A program made the translations under genes and the position numbers. The notes beneath the pieces are model-generated. The model saw only the letters and a list, made by a program, of their open reading frames with translations, made no database searches and was not told the DNA's origin. A stretch of DNA of 64,000 nucleotides from Rothia mucilaginosa (GTDB lineage: Bacteria; Actinomycetota; Actinomycetes; Actinomycetales; Micrococcaceae): the NCBI RefSeq assembly GCF_001061665.1, contig NZ_JVSP01000016.1, forward strand, positions 124,001 through 188,000, written 5' to 3'. Position 1 is the stretch's first letter. The number at the start of each line of letters is the position of its first letter. Below are positions 53,701-62,072 of this stretch, piece after piece.

Positions 53701-53911
53701 GGGCCGGTCGAACGCGGCGGGAAATCGCTACGTGATTGGCCGCGGCGCTGGGATTTAAACCCTAAAGGTGGTACCCTTAACGGGTTGTGCTCGCCCATGC
53801 GGGTGCAATGGTGATGCGCTCTCAAGTTTTCTCGACAGCCGCACATCGAAAAACCTACTCCATCTATATAAGGGCTACTGGCAAAATCCAGTAGCAGAAG
53901 AAGGTAAATCA

Positions 53912-54169
53912 ATGAAGGCAGATATCCACCCGGAATACAAGCCGGTTCTGTTCCGCGACCTCGCATCCGGCAAGGTCTTCCTGACCCGTTCCACCCGCAC
54001 CTCCGACAAGGTTGAGAAGTGGGAAGACGGCAACGAGTACCCGATCATCGAGGTTGAAATCTCGTCTGAGTCGCACCCGTTCTACACCGGTAAGCAGCGC
54101 ATCATGGACTCCGCAGGTCGCGTCGAGCGCTTCAACGCACGCTTTGCAAACTTCGGCAAGAAGGCTTAA
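53912..54169 (+). CDS. rpmE2: Ribosomal protein L31, type B (zinc-free)
   Basis: 85 residues. [20 protein letters not shown] and [20 protein letters not shown] are typical of bL31B. It has no cysteine, so it lacks the zinc CxxC of type A and can replace it under zinc shortage. In many bacteria Zur controls it, but I see no clear Zur box upstream. The ATG at 53912 follows AAGAAGGTAA. Confidence 0.95.
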   Translation: MKADIHPEYKPVLFRDLASGKVFLTRSTRTSDKVEKWEDGNEYPIIEVEISSESHPFYTGKQRIMDSAGRVERFNARFANFGKKA

Positions 54170-54207
54170 TTCTTCCCGAAAGATTGCGCCGTATAGCGTT
54201 ATAAAGG

Positions 54208-54246
54208 CCCCGCTTCCCTTGGCTTTCAAGGGGGGCGGGGTTTTTT
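54208..54246 (+). terminator. rpmE2 terminator
   Basis: A perfect 13-bp stem with wobble (54208-54220 with 54228-54240), then TTTTTT. Confidence 0.9.
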
Positions 54247-54455
54247 CGCTAGAACGTGAGGAACGCTGTACTGCCACGGGCGGGATAGGGTGCCCGCTAC
54301 ACAGCTGACAGCGCTACAATGGGAAAGTATTTTGCGAGGCGTGCACACACCGCCCTTCACTAGCACCGATGATGCTCCGGCTGTCGCGTCACCGGGAATT
54401 ACGGCGAAATGGGCGTTGCCTTCTCGCCTATCACCACTTCAAACAAAGGATAATA

Positions 54456-55628
54456 ATGAGCGACGAACACTCTGAACCGTCGCAGAAGAAGAAATGGATT
54501 AAGCGTACCCTGCTGATTCTGCTGATTCTTCTGCTGGTTATCGCCCTCGGCGTTGGCTTCTTCCTATGGCGTGCCGGCCATACCTGGGATAGCCAGACCG
54601 AGAAATTTGATTCCATCACCAAGGTGGATGAAGACCAAGCCAAGATTAAAGAGAAGCTTGGCGAGGCAAAGCCACTGAACGTTTCCGAGCTGCAGGCACC
54701 GAAGGTCACCAACCAGAATGGCTCTTCCTCTGGAGAGGGTGCCGAGGCCGCGCTGGCCGCTAACGCGAGCGAGCATGATAAGAACGGCGACGGTATTCTC
54801 GATGACGGCTACAGCTACGACGTCGTGAAGGGACCGGGCCAGAACATCCTGCTGCTCGGTAGTGATACTCGTTCCGGTTCTGAGGCTGCTCTGGTGAGTG
54901 GTTCTCGTGCGGACACCATCATGCTGATGCACATCCCGGCTGACGGCAAGGGTGTGTACATCATCTCGATTATGCGTGATACCTGGGTGAACATCCCCGG
55001 CTACGGTCCCGCAAAGATTAACGCGGCGCTGAACTACGGCGGTATCTCTCTGCAGGTGGCAACCGTTGAGAACCTGGTGGGTGTCAAGATCGACCACGTG
55101 GCTGAGATTGAATTTGAGGGCTTCAAGTCCCTGGTTAACGCTGTTGGCGGCGTGGACGTTCAGGTTCCCTTCGCGTTCACCAGTAACGTCTGGACTTTTA
55201 CCCCCGGTGTGATGCACATGAACGGTAGCGCGGCGCTGACCTTCGTGCGTGAACGTTACTCTTTCGCTGATGGTGACTATCAGCGTGTTCGTAACCAGCG
55301 TGCATTCCTGCGTGGTCTGTACAGCACGATGAAGGCTAAGGGCGCGCTGAGCAATGTTGCTTCTTTCCAGTCTGCTGTTGAGTCTCTTGCTGGTTACATG
55401 CGTGTGGACTCCGGTCTGAACGCAATGCAGATTGCTCAGCTTGCGGCTCCGGTGCTGACCAGCGGTGACACCTCGATGCACATGACGACCCTGCCGAACG
55501 CCGGCCCGGGTTGGTCGTACGATGGCCAGTCCATCGTTCTGGTTAACCAGGCGGCAAATGCTCAGCTGGCAAACGCGCTGCAGCACGATACGATGGATCA
55601 GTTCATGGCTACCTACGGCCAGGACTAA
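54456..55628 (+). CDS. LytR-CpsA-Psr (LCP) family cell-wall glycopolymer ligase
   Basis: 390 residues. One N-terminal membrane segment (LLILLILLLVIALGVGFFLW). The extracytoplasmic LCP domain begins at NILLLGSDTR and has ADTIMLMHIP, SIMRDTWVNIPGYG-AKINAAL and FVRERYSFADGDYQRVRNQR, the pyrophosphate-binding Arg/Asp motifs. It attaches glycopolymers to peptidoglycan. Before the LCP core lies DKNGDGILDDGYSYD, a loop resembling a calcium-binding DxNxDG motif. The ATG at 54456 follows AAAGGA. Confidence 0.9.
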   Translation: MSDEHSEPSQKKKWIKRTLLILLILLLVIALGVGFFLWRAGHTWDSQTEKFDSITKVDEDQAKIKEKLGEAKPLNVSELQAPKVTNQNGSSSGEGAEAALAANASEHDKNGDGILDDGYSYDVVKGPGQNILLLGSDTRSGSEAALVSGSRADTIMLMHIPADGKGVYIISIMRDTWVNIPGYGPAKINAALNYGGISLQVATVENLVGVKIDHVAEIEFEGFKSLVNAVGGVDVQVPFAFTSNVWTFTPGVMHMNGSAALTFVRERYSFADGDYQRVRNQRAFLRGLYSTMKAKGALSNVASFQSAVESLAGYMRVDSGLNAMQIAQLAAPVLTSGDTSMHMTTLPNAGPGWSYDGQSIVLVNQAANAQLANALQHDTMDQFMATYGQD

Positions 55629-55658
55629 CCTCTCCTTACCCGGTGCGGGTTTAGGAAC

Positions 55659-55698
55659 GAGGGCGGCCCCCTCACCGAAAGGTGAAGGGGCCGCCCTC
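55659..55698 (+). terminator. LCP gene terminator
   Basis: Long stem 55659-55676 with 55681-55698, loop GAAA. Confidence 0.85.
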
Positions 55699-55791
55699 TG
55701 CTATACCCGAGCTGAACCGTTTCGTGGGTTTCCCGATAGTGCACCCACCGCGGATGGAGTGGAAGATTCTTCTGGAAAGTTGAACACACAA

Positions 55792-55836
55792 AGAGAGCGT
55801 CAGAGCCCGGCGGCGTGCCGTTCTCTGACGTTCTCT
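55792..55836 (-). terminator. Terminator of the HIRAN-like gene
   Basis: AGAGAGCGTCAGAG (55792-55805) with CTCTGACGTTCTCT (55823-55836), one wobble. Confidence 0.75.
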
Positions 55837-55851
55837 TAAACGGGGGGAGGA

Positions 55852-57117
55852 CTACACCGAGGTGGTGGAGGAGTCCTGCGCGGATTCGTACTCCTCCTCG
55901 TCCGCCTCCTCTTCGATGTACTCTTCGTCCTCGTAAATGTCGTACTCGTCGGCCCGGCGACCGAAGTAGAAGGCCACCGCAGCCACGGCACCACCCATGA
56001 TTGCAATCAGGATACCGAGAATCGGGGTCCAGAGCATCGAAATTAGGCCGGCCAGCAGAACCGCCAGGCCAGCACCCTTGACCAGGTTCAGCAGTCGCTC
56101 ACGTTCCGAGGGCTCGTAGTATTCCTCTTCCTCCAGAGTGTACTCAATCACCGGCTTCTCGGCGACCGGCTCATCAGCAGACGGCTCGGATGCTGAGGAA
56201 CCACCGGTCAGGGAGCTGATAAACCCGCGGCGCTTCTTCGGCGCCTGAGCCGCAGTCTCGGCGCGGTGTCGCTCACCCTCGCTCGGCACGTAGGCTGCGG
56301 GTACCTCGTACTCTTCACCGGCCGGCAGCAGAGCCGGAACATTATTGGGCAGAGTCTCGTACCATTCCTGCGGAATGTCGACCGGGCGTGCAGCCTGAAC
56401 GGTCAGCGACAGCTCCAGAGTGTTACCACGAATCGTACCCCAGGCGCTTGTGAGGCGATCGTGCTCAAAGGCATAGCGAATCACGGGGGCCAGCTGTTCA
56501 GACATCTGGGTGCTCAGGCGACCCACCAGCTTGCGATCGTGACGCACCTCCACGCTATCGACCACACGACCGTCGGAGGTCTTCAGCTGGTTAGCCTCCA
56601 GGGTCAGAATCACGCGACCCTCACCGCTGGGCGGCAAAATGCTGTGCAGGTATTCGGAGTGCTCCTTCTCGTCCAGAACCTTCATGGACGGTCCCTGGGG
56701 GAGCAGAGTGGCACGGGTGGGCGCATCGTTGAGGGGAAACAATGAACCGGGTGCGGACAGGGAGAGCACACCGGAGCTCTTCACGCGCATGTCACCGTTC
56801 TCGGTGCGAACGGCCACGGCGGAGAGCTGCAGATGCGCAATCGGCTCGTACCCGGAGGCAACCACGCGGGTGATGGGCTCCCAATAGGCCGCCGAATCGG
56901 CAGCGCTCATGCGACCGACCTTGAACTCGTCAATATAGACGGCAATGCTATTCGGCTCGTAGGGGTTATCAGGCTCGGGGACGAGTCGCGCTTCACCGTA
57001 CCAGATGCGTTCACGGTCGATGTGCAGTTCCTCAAAAACTTGGAGGGTTTCCGCTTCATAGTAATCGTCGGTGACAATTTCGACGCTACCGCGATCACCG
57101 AGTGCGTAGTCGACCAC
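55852..57117 (-). CDS. HIRAN-like membrane protein with acidic tail
   Basis: 421 residues. The N-terminus has a HIRAN-like stretch, ARLVPEPDNPYEPNSIAVYI then KVGRMSAADSAAYW (about 43-82), and the middle has a second related pattern, TLEANQLKTSD...VEVRHDRKLVGRLS (about 175-205). Two adjacent membrane segments follow around 350-392 (LAVLLAGLISMLWTPILGIL and IMGGAVAAVAFYFG). The tail is strongly acidic with Tyr (EDEEYIEEEADEEEYES). HIRAN domains usually bind damaged or single-stranded DNA ends in SNF2/HLTF-type proteins; a membrane-anchored form is unusual. Function inferred only from the fold. Confidence 0.65.
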   Translation of the reverse strand: MVDYALGDRGSVEIVTDDYYEAETLQVFEELHIDRERIWYGEARLVPEPDNPYEPNSIAVYIDEFKVGRMSAADSAAYWEPITRVVASGYEPIAHLQLSAVAVRTENGDMRVKSSGVLSLSAPGSLFPLNDAPTRATLLPQGPSMKVLDEKEHSEYLHSILPPSGEGRVILTLEANQLKTSDGRVVDSVEVRHDRKLVGRLSTQMSEQLAPVIRYAFEHDRLTSAWGTIRGNTLELSLTVQAARPVDIPQEWYETLPNNVPALLPAGEEYEVPAAYVPSEGERHRAETAAQAPKKRRGFISSLTGGSSASEPSADEPVAEKPVIEYTLEEEEYYEPSERERLLNLVKGAGLAVLLAGLISMLWTPILGILIAIMGGAVAAVAFYFGRRADEYDIYEDEEYIEEEADEEEYESAQDSSTTSV

Positions 57118-57417
57118 TGAAAACTCCTTCTGATCCGTGTCTAAATGAGCTGATACCTAGTCCATTCTCTCATGGTTTACGGGCGTACAGCTTACATATG
57201 CGGGTGACGTTTATCTGTCTTTTCTTCCGGCTCTCTTCCGGCCTACGCGGTGCGGCATCCCTGCCGAGTAACCTTCTTTCGCGCATCGCGCTGCGCCGGG
57301 ACGCGCAAGACGCCGCTCGGCACGTTCCCGGAAATCTACCAGGAGCGTGCCGAGCGGCGGTTCATCATTGCGGGACGCTATGGCCCGCATCCTAAGCGTA
57401 AGCGCTTAGCTTGGCTA
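57118..57417. other. Intergenic region with pepN terminator
   Basis: 300 bases with no gene. It contains a perfect 14-bp hairpin, CGCCGCTCGGCACG (57311-57324) with CGTGCCGAGCGGCG (57346-57359), which terminates pepN on the minus strand, and a small palindrome CTAAGCG-TAAG-CGCTTAG near 57394. The 5' half must hold the promoter of the HIRAN-like gene. Confidence 0.65.
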
Positions 57418-60093
57418 CTACTTAGCCTGCAGGGAGGCGTTGAACTTCTGAGCCAGAATCGAACGGTGGCCGTGATCCTGAGCCTCCAGCACCAGGCGGC
57501 GCAGAGCCGAGGGAGCCTCGGGGTTTGCCTCCAGCCACTGCTGAGCCAGCTTGACCGACGGGTTGTCGTCCACGCCGAGGCCCTCGGTTGAACCGGTGTT
57601 GTACGGAGCCTTCGGGTACAGGCCGCGCACAATACGCGAAGCCATACCAATCGAGCGGGACTCCCACACGCCCAGCAGGGCCTCAAAGTAGGGGCCGTAG
57701 TACTGCTCGCGCAGCTCCACCGGGCCGCGCACGTAACCATTAATGGTCGAGGCCAGAGCATCGTTCGACAGCGACTCGTCGTCCATGATGGTCTTGTACG
57801 CGGCAGCCTTGCGCTCGGCGTTCGGCAGAGCGGCCACTGCGTACGCGTAACCGTTCGAGGAAATCGAGGAGGGGCTGTACTTGGAGGCACGCTCCAGCTC
57901 CTCCACGGTGACCAGGTTGCGGCTTGCGAGCGCACCCAGGGCGCTCCAACCCAGGTTCTGGTCGTAGGGGATGCCGGTCGCATCGGCGATATCGCCGGTG
58001 GTGTCCTCGAACGCACCGCGGGCAATGTCACGGCAGAGCTCCTCGCCCTTGGTGGCGTTGGTCGAGACCGAGATCAGGCCGCGCAGCAGGATCAGCTGCT
58101 CGTCCGAACCGGGCTTAGCCTGAGCCAGGGCGGCGGAGAATGCGTCGTAGAGGGCGTCGTAGAGGCGTTCGCGGCCGGTGGGTGCCGAGAAGGTGGCGAT
58201 GGCGACCTGCGAGTTGTTGACCATGGTGCCCAGCAGGGATGCGCTGGGTTCCTTGGAGACATTGCGGACAACCGCATCCACGTAGGTGGTGACGGGCAGG
58301 CGGGCGTCGCGGACGTTCTCCCAGAGGGATCCCCAGATGAGGCCGCGGGAGAGCGCGGATTCGAGGGTGGAGACGCCCTCGATGGCGGCCTGCAGGCCGT
58401 CTTCGTCGGTCAGGGCGACCTTGGCGTAGGTGTGGTCCTCTGCGTTGAGCATGAGCAGGTCGGCCTCGCCCACGAGCTTCTTCTGCTCATCGGTCAGCTC
58501 CACACGGTACTCGGAGACGGGCTCTGCCGGGTACTCGAGGGAGAGCACGCCGGTGGAGATGAGCTTGCCGTCGGTCAGCGCGAAGGTTTCCAGCTTTGCC
58601 ACGTGGGGGCGGCCCAGACCTGCGGGCTGCTGTGCGGGCAGTTCCTGGGTGAGGATCAGGTCGGTGAGCTGACCGTTTTCGCCGTAGACGCGCTTGGTGC
58701 CCAGTGCGGACACGCCGGAGGTCTGCAGCCATGCGTTAGCCCATGCCTGCATGTCGCGGCCGGAGACTTCGTTGAGTACCTGCAGGAAGTCGTTCAGGGA
58801 GGTGTTGCCCCATTCGAAGCGCTTGAAGTACACGCGGGCGGCTTCGATGAAGGTGTCGAAGCCAACGTAGGCGACCAGTTGCTTGAGGACCGAGGCGCCC
58901 TTGGCGTAGGTGATGCCGTCGAAGTTCTGTGCTGCGGCTTCCAGGTGGGGGATATCAGCCACGATGGGGTGGGTGGTGGGCAGCTGGTCCTGCATGTAGG
59001 CCCAGGCCTTGCGGTTGTTAGCGAAGGTGACCCACGCATCCTCGAAGTGGTTAGCTTCCTTGGCACCCAGGGTACCCATGAAGTCTGCGAAGGACTCCTT
59101 GAGCCACAGGTCGTCCCACCACTTCATGGTGACCAGGTCGCCGAACCACATGTGCGCCATCTCGTGGCAGATGGTGTTGGTGCGACCCTCCAGGTCGTCC
59201 TCGGTAGCGCCGGAAACGAAGATGTAGTCCTCGGTGAAGGTGACCAGGCCGGGGTTCTCCATGGCGCCGATATTGTATTCGGGCACGAAGGCCTGCTCGT
59301 ACTTGGGGTACGGGTAGGGGTAGTCGAAGAGGTCCTGGAAGAAGTCCAGGCCGTTCTCGGTGACCTTGAAGATGTGGTCGTAGTCGAAGTGCGGCTTCAG
59401 GGACTGGCGGCAGTAGGCGACCAGGGGAATGTCACCGCTGTTGACCTTGCTCTTGGGCTTGTAGGTGGTGGTTGCGGTGAAGTACTCGCCGGCCAGGATT
59501 GCGGTGATGTAGGTGGAAATCTTTGCGGTGGGGGCGAAGACGCGCTTGGAGATGGAGTCGTCGGAGGGGTCGGTCACCTGCGACTCGAGCACGGCGTTGG
59601 AGCTAACGACCCAGTCCTTGGGTGCGGTGATGCGGAAGTTGAAGACGGCCTTCAGGTCGGGCTGCTCGAAGTTGGGGAAGACGCGGCGGCAGTCGGAGGG
59701 CTCGTACTGGGTGTACAGGTACACGCGACCGTCGGAGGGGTCGAAGTAGCGGTGCAGGCCCTCGCCGGAGCGGGAGTAGTAGGAGCGGCCGTGGATGGTC
59801 AGCACGTTATCGGCCTTCAGGTTGGCCAGACGGATGCGTGCGCCGTCAACGACTTCGTCCAGCTTCAGCTCGACACCGTTGAGCTTGATGGAGTCAATGC
59901 TGTGGTGAATGTAGTCGATGAAGGTTTCTGCGCCGGGGGTGTTGCAGGAGAAACGGACGGTGGTTGCGGTGGGGTAGGACTCGAATTCGGGGTCCTTGGC
60001 GTTCGTCAGGTCGACGTGTACGTCGTAGCTATCAACGCTGATAAGAGCCGAACGTTCTGCGGCTTCTTCGCGGGAGAGGTTCTCGTTGTTCAT
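57418..60093 (-). CDS. pepN: Aminopeptidase N (M1 family)
   Basis: 891 residues. Zinc metalloprotease with GAMENPGLVTF (exopeptidase motif) and the gluzincin motif HEMAHMWFGDLVTMKWWDDL followed by WLKES (HExxH-x18-E). An N-terminal beta domain precedes it, and an ERAP1-like helical C-terminal domain fills residues ~550-891. No signal peptide, so cytoplasmic. It trims N-terminal residues from peptides. Full length. Confidence 0.95.
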   Translation of the reverse strand: MNNENLSREEAAERSALISVDSYDVHVDLTNAKDPEFESYPTATTVRFSCNTPGAETFIDYIHHSIDSIKLNGVELKLDEVVDGARIRLANLKADNVLTIHGRSYYSRSGEGLHRYFDPSDGRVYLYTQYEPSDCRRVFPNFEQPDLKAVFNFRITAPKDWVVSSNAVLESQVTDPSDDSISKRVFAPTAKISTYITAILAGEYFTATTTYKPKSKVNSGDIPLVAYCRQSLKPHFDYDHIFKVTENGLDFFQDLFDYPYPYPKYEQAFVPEYNIGAMENPGLVTFTEDYIFVSGATEDDLEGRTNTICHEMAHMWFGDLVTMKWWDDLWLKESFADFMGTLGAKEANHFEDAWVTFANNRKAWAYMQDQLPTTHPIVADIPHLEAAAQNFDGITYAKGASVLKQLVAYVGFDTFIEAARVYFKRFEWGNTSLNDFLQVLNEVSGRDMQAWANAWLQTSGVSALGTKRVYGENGQLTDLILTQELPAQQPAGLGRPHVAKLETFALTDGKLISTGVLSLEYPAEPVSEYRVELTDEQKKLVGEADLLMLNAEDHTYAKVALTDEDGLQAAIEGVSTLESALSRGLIWGSLWENVRDARLPVTTYVDAVVRNVSKEPSASLLGTMVNNSQVAIATFSAPTGRERLYDALYDAFSAALAQAKPGSDEQLILLRGLISVSTNATKGEELCRDIARGAFEDTTGDIADATGIPYDQNLGWSALGALASRNLVTVEELERASKYSPSSISSNGYAYAVAALPNAERKAAAYKTIMDDESLSNDALASTINGYVRGPVELREQYYGPYFEALLGVWESRSIGMASRIVRGLYPKAPYNTGSTEGLGVDDNPSVKLAQQWLEANPEAPSALRRLVLEAQDHGHRSILAQKFNASLQAK

Positions 60094-60263
60094 AGTTCCT
60101 TATTCTAATCGTTCCTGAAAGAAATCTGGGAGTTTGCGGGCCGTTCCCGTCATATAACCTCAGCGGAGTAGGGGACGTGAGGGTATTCTGGCGGATGCGT
60201 ACGGCTCCTAATCACTCGCGAACCTTCCGCACAATAGTGTGATGCATAACATGCTTTCTTGAT

Positions 60264-60292
60264 TTGCGGAGATCCCCGAAAGTCCGTATAGT
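60264..60292 (+). promoter_or_regulatory. tRNA-Leu promoter
   Basis: TTGCGG (60264-60269), 17-base spacer, TATAGT (60287-60292); about 45 bases before the mature tRNA. Confidence 0.6.
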
Positions 60293-60343
60293 ATTACGTG
60301 TTGCTTCGAACGGCACCGCAAGGAAAACGTTCGAGAGTCACCT

Positions 60344-60430
60344 GCGCGGGTGGCGGAATAGGCAGACGCGCTAGCTTGAGGTGCTAGTCCTCGCATTTAG
60401 AGGGTGGGGGTTCAAGTCCCCCCTCGCGCA
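60344..60430 (+). tRNA. tRNA-Leu, anticodon GAG
   Basis: Class II tRNA of 87 bases. Acceptor GCGCGGG (60344-60350) pairs with CTCGCGC (60423-60429, one wobble), discriminator A. Anticodon stem CTAGC/GCTAG with loop TTGAGGT gives GAG, reading CUC/CUU. Long variable arm, T arm GGGGG-TTCAAGT-CCCCC. The 3' CCA is not encoded. A terminator follows. Confidence 0.95.
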
Positions 60431-60436
60431 CAGATA

Positions 60437-60466
60437 ATCCCCGGTTCTTCGGAACCGGGGATTTTT
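60437..60466 (+). terminator. tRNA-Leu terminator
   Basis: A perfect 11-bp stem (60437-60447 with 60452-60462), loop TTCG, then TTTTT overlapping the stem end. Confidence 0.9.
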
Positions 60467-60495
60467 GTATGCCCGGTAAAAAGTACACAAAAAAG

Positions 60496-60533
60496 TAGCG
60501 GGGCGAGGCTCCATGAGGAACCCCGCCCCGCTA
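60496..60533 (-). terminator. Terminator of the dehydrogenase gene
   Basis: TAGCGGGGCG (60496-60505) with CGCCCCGCTA (60524-60533); on the minus strand it is followed by ACTTTTTTG. Confidence 0.85.
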
Positions 60534-60583
60534 TCTAGTTCACCCCGCTAGTGCAGGGCTAGAAACTCGCTGAGCGAACCGTA

Positions 60584-61669
60584 TTACTCGGCCAGGCGCT
60601 CCGGGTCGGTGGTGACCAGAATCTTCACAGCGGTCTCGTTGTGGTGAATCAGGGTGTCGAAGCCCTTGTCAATCAGGTCCTCCACAGCAATCTTGCCGGT
60701 GATGAAGGGCTTGAGGTCAATCTTGCCGGACTCAACCAGCTTGATGGTCTCGGGGTGGGAGTTCACGTAAGCGATGGTGCCGCGGATATCGATCTCCTTG
60801 AGCACAATCTTCTGAACATCCAGGGAAGCAGGCTTACCCCAAATAGAGACGATGACGACCTTGCCGGTGGGCTTGAGGGCATCCAGAATCAGGTCCAGAG
60901 CGGGCTGAACGGAGGTGCACTCGAAAGCGATGTCGGCGCCACGGCCGTCGGTCAGCTTGTGAATCTCGGCCAGAACGTCGGTCTCAGCGGGGGAGAAAGC
61001 GTAGTCGGCAACGCCGGAGTCCAGAGCCTTCTGGCGGCGCAGGGAGGACAGCTCGGAGATGATGACCTTAGCGCCCTTAGCCTTCAGTACGGCGGAGGTC
61101 AGCAGACCGATGGGGCCGGCACCGGTGACCAGTGCGTATGCGCCCTCTTCGAACTCGCCTGCACGCTCAACAGCGTGGTAGCCAACGCTCAGGGGCTCAA
61201 TCAGTGCAGCCTCGTCCAGGGGAATGTTGTTAGGAATCTTGTGAACCCAGCGGCGCTTGACAGCGACCTTCTCGGACAGGCCGCCACCGCGACCTGCCAG
61301 ACCGATGAAGTTCATGTCCTTGGACAGGTGGTAGTCCTTGGACTCGGGGCCGGTGTAGACGTCATCAGCAATGATGTAGGGCTCGACGACGACGTGGTCG
61401 CCGACCTTCAGGTCGTCAACGCCCTCGCCCAGGGCCTCAACAACACCGGAGAATTCGTGGCCGAGGGTCACGGGGGAGTCCTCACCGGAAATCGGGTGGG
61501 GGTGGCCATGCTTGGGGCAGAAGATGGGGCCGTCCAGGTATTCGTGCAGGTCGGTACCGCAAATGCCGCACCAGGCGACCTTAATCAGAACCTCGCCCGC
61601 AGCGGCTTCGGGTGCGGGGATGTCTTCAATGCGGATGTCGTGGCGGTCGTAGAAGCGTGCTGCCTTCAT
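60584..61669 (-). CDS. Zinc-dependent medium-chain dehydrogenase, 2,3-butanediol dehydrogenase-like
   Basis: 361 residues. GroES-like domain with the catalytic-zinc ligands in WCGICGTDLHEYLDGP and LGHEFSGVV, and the Rossmann motif VTGAGPIGLLTSAVL (about 178-192). The PIFCPKHGHPHPISGED segment is typical of (R,R)-2,3-butanediol dehydrogenases. The usual four structural-zinc cysteines are missing, as in that group. It likely interconverts acetoin and 2,3-butanediol with NAD(H); a sorbitol-type alcohol substrate is the alternative. Single gene. Confidence 0.85.
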   Translation of the reverse strand: MKAARFYDRHDIRIEDIPAPEAAAGEVLIKVAWCGICGTDLHEYLDGPIFCPKHGHPHPISGEDSPVTLGHEFSGVVEALGEGVDDLKVGDHVVVEPYIIADDVYTGPESKDYHLSKDMNFIGLAGRGGGLSEKVAVKRRWVHKIPNNIPLDEAALIEPLSVGYHAVERAGEFEEGAYALVTGAGPIGLLTSAVLKAKGAKVIISELSSLRRQKALDSGVADYAFSPAETDVLAEIHKLTDGRGADIAFECTSVQPALDLILDALKPTGKVVIVSIWGKPASLDVQKIVLKEIDIRGTIAYVNSHPETIKLVESGKIDLKPFITGKIAVEDLIDKGFDTLIHHNETAVKILVTTDPERLAE

Positions 61670-62072
61670 GGGATGGAGCTCCTTAAACGTATTAAAACGT
61701 GGTTGTGGCGTCTCACGGCGGTGTGCATCTGCCAGGTAGTTACCATCGGGTTCTGCCGTGGTGAGCGGTAGAATGACGGTGCGCGCTCGCGAGGTCGAAA
61801 AGGGGACAACCTGCGGATGCGTTCACCGAGATAGTGAACTTTCCTGCCGACATGCTCATCGCAACGCCGGTTGTAGGAGGGCGGTAGGATTACCGCTCCC
61901 ACTGCTTAACGCTACTCCTGTGAGACGCAGAAAACTAGGCGACATACAAAAAATCTTTTATGTGACGCACATTTCTTCATAAAGTTATCTTGACCTACCG
62001 AATAGGGTTACTTCGACCCTTCATGTGCGGGTTGGCTAGCGTAGGTGATGCGCGCACGGTAGCGTAGAGTCC
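61670..62072. promoter_or_regulatory. Divergent region, dehydrogenase / M20 gene, with a small palindrome
   Basis: 403 bases without a gene. ATGTG-ACG-CACAT (61960-61972) is a 13-base palindrome that could be an operator. For the M20 gene, TAGCGT (62060-62065) ends seven bases before the ATG and no Shine-Dalgarno is present, so its transcript may be leaderless. Confidence 0.4.

Noticed and set aside
58432-60108. 558-codon frame antisense to pepN
   Set aside because: Shadow of the M1 peptidase; Val/Gly-rich with no domains.
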